Shown here one piece after another: positions 14,090-15,028 of a stretch of 15,028 nt of DNA. The stretch covers positions 1 through 15,028 of the forward strand of contig JABEUP010000061.1 in assembly GCA_013044365.1 (NCBI GenBank), given 5' to 3'. The notes under the pieces are model-generated. The model had not been told where the DNA came from and did not search any database. It saw only the letters and a program-made list of their open reading frames with translations. Numbering within the stretch: position 1 is the first letter of the stretch; every line of letters starts with the position of its first letter. Source of the stretch: Acidimicrobiaceae bacterium (lineage in GTDB: Bacteria; Actinomycetota; Acidimicrobiia; Acidimicrobiales; Acidimicrobiaceae). The translations under genes and the position numbers were made by a program.

Positions 14090-15028
14090 CTAAAGACTTT
14101 CTATCAGCCGATCCACCCGTTCGTCTTCAGATTTGAACGGATCCTTCAGCAACACTGTACGCTGAGCCTGATCATTCAACTTCAGATGCACCCAGTCAAC
14201 TGTAAAATCGCGCTTCTTTTCCTTCGCCTTGGCAATAAATTCCCCACGAAGCTTAGCCCGAGTAGTGGACGGAGGATTGGCAGTGGCATATTCGATCTCC
14301 TCGTCGGTCGCGATTCGATCAACCATAGAACGATCCTGCAATTTGTAAAAAACACCACGGGAGGTGTTCACGTCGTGGTACTGCAAATCAAGCAGAGAAA
14401 GTTGGGGATCCGCCAGGGACATATCGTGTTTAGCCCGGTATGCCTCGATTAGGTTATGCTTTATGACCCAGTCACATTCGCTCTCGAGCGAAAGTGGATC
14501 CTTGTCTATCCCCTGAAGCACGTGCTCCCACATTTCAAGTGCCTTCTCCTCTTCAGGCGGCAGACCCTTATTATCACAGTACTTTCTAGCCTTCTCGCAA
14601 TATTCCTGCTGAATCTCCAGCGCAGACAGCTCCCTGCCATTGGCAAGCCTCACTTTTCGCTGACAGGTTATATCGTGGCTGATTTCGCGGATGGCCCGGA
14701 TGGAATTCTCGAGACTTAGATCCCTTAGGACAAAACTCGGATCCTCAAGCATCCTAAGTATCACGGCTGTTGTCCCAACTTTGAGGAAGGTGGCGTATTC
14801 GCTCATATTCGAGTCTCCGACGATAACGTGCAGCCTCCGGTATTTTTCCGAGTCGGCATGAGGCTCATCGCGGGTATTTATTATCGGCCTCGACCGCGTC
14901 GTTGCTGACGATATCCCTTCCCAAATATGTTCTGCTCTCTGGGATATACAATAAATAGGTCCTCTGGCAGTCTGGAGCACCTTGCCTGCCCCGGAATAAA
15001 TTTGGCGGGAGACAAGAAAAGGGATCAG
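14090..15028 (-). CDS. pafA: Pup--protein ligase, 5' end outside the window
   Basis: The frame is open to the window edge, and the visible 312 residues are the C-terminal two thirds or so of PafA. PafA joins the C-terminal glutamate of Pup to lysines of proteins destined for the actinobacterial proteasome. The edge begins with IPFLVSRQIYSGAGKVLQT, continuing into YCISQRAEHIWEG and NTRDEPHADSEKYRRLHVIV, with GDSNMSE after it. These blocks are shared with the depupylase Dop. The C-terminal part, with TTRAKLRGEFIAKA, FTVDWVHLKLNDQAQRTVL and KDPF, fits PafA better. An internal GTG at 14980 could be mistaken for a start. The N-terminal ATP site and catalytic aspartate lie outside the window. Confidence 0.93.
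   Translation of the reverse strand: MIPFLVSRQIYSGAGKVLQTARGPIYCISQRAEHIWEGISSATTRSRPIINTRDEPHADSEKYRRLHVIVGDSNMSEYATFLKVGTTAVILRMLEDPSFVLRDLSLENSIRAIREISHDITCQRKVRLANGRELSALEIQQEYCEKARKYCDNKGLPPEEEKALEMWEHVLQGIDKDPLSLESECDWVIKHNLIEAYRAKHDMSLADPQLSLLDLQYHDVNTSRGVFYKLQDRSMVDRIATDEEIEYATANPPSTTRAKLRGEFIAKAKEKKRDFTVDWVHLKLNDQAQRTVLLKDPFKSEDERVDRLIESL

Noticed and set aside
14090..14980. Complete gene starting at the GTG at 14980
   Set aside because: The frame continues upstream to the window edge with residues typical of PafA, so the gene is cut by the window and GTG is internal.

Overview
The window looks like a chromosomal segment of an actinobacterium of moderate GC content. By eye the base composition is close to even, and several genes use GTG or TTG starts. 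The phylum call rests on three things. The right edge holds a Pup-protein ligase (PafA). The pafA, tatA, tatC, helY gene order is the one known from mycobacteria. A DUF4193-type zinc-ribbon protein, an actinobacterial family, is also present. The double-hotdog acyl-ACP thioesterase and the conserved helical protein at 3015-4448 make me lean towards the class Acidimicrobiia, but that is inference from memory of family distribution.

Layout. Positions 1-2739 hold a class II aldolase (+), an acyl-ACP thioesterase (+) and, overlapping its end by 4 bases, endonuclease IV (-). A 275-base divergent gap with an AT-rich palindrome cluster separates endonuclease IV from a 477-residue protein of unknown function (+). 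Next comes a stretch of about 970 bases with no convincing gene but several tandem stem-loops, then a small XRE-type regulator (+). Positions 5956-7574 carry a minus-strand operon of a hyperacidic zinc-ribbon protein, a helical protein of unknown function and a GNAT acetyltransferase. Positions 7712-15028 are one long minus-strand run, read from the right edge: pafA (5' end cut by the window), lepB, tatA/B, tatC, helY and a double-domain ThyX-like protein.

How the genes fit together. The right half concerns protein fate and export: Pup tagging for the proteasome, signal-peptide cleavage, and twin-arginine export. These share an apparent transcription unit with a Ski2-like helicase. In mycobacteria the slot between pafA and tatA holds pafB and pafC; here it holds a type I signal peptidase. 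The left half is ordinary metabolism and DNA repair.

I did not find an unmistakable new system. The candidates worth checking are the lepB-for-pafBC replacement, the ThyX-like protein whose signature motif is split between two halves, the hyperacidic DUF4193 protein and its operon, and the gene-poor 4449-5417 stretch with its structured segment and neighbouring regulator.
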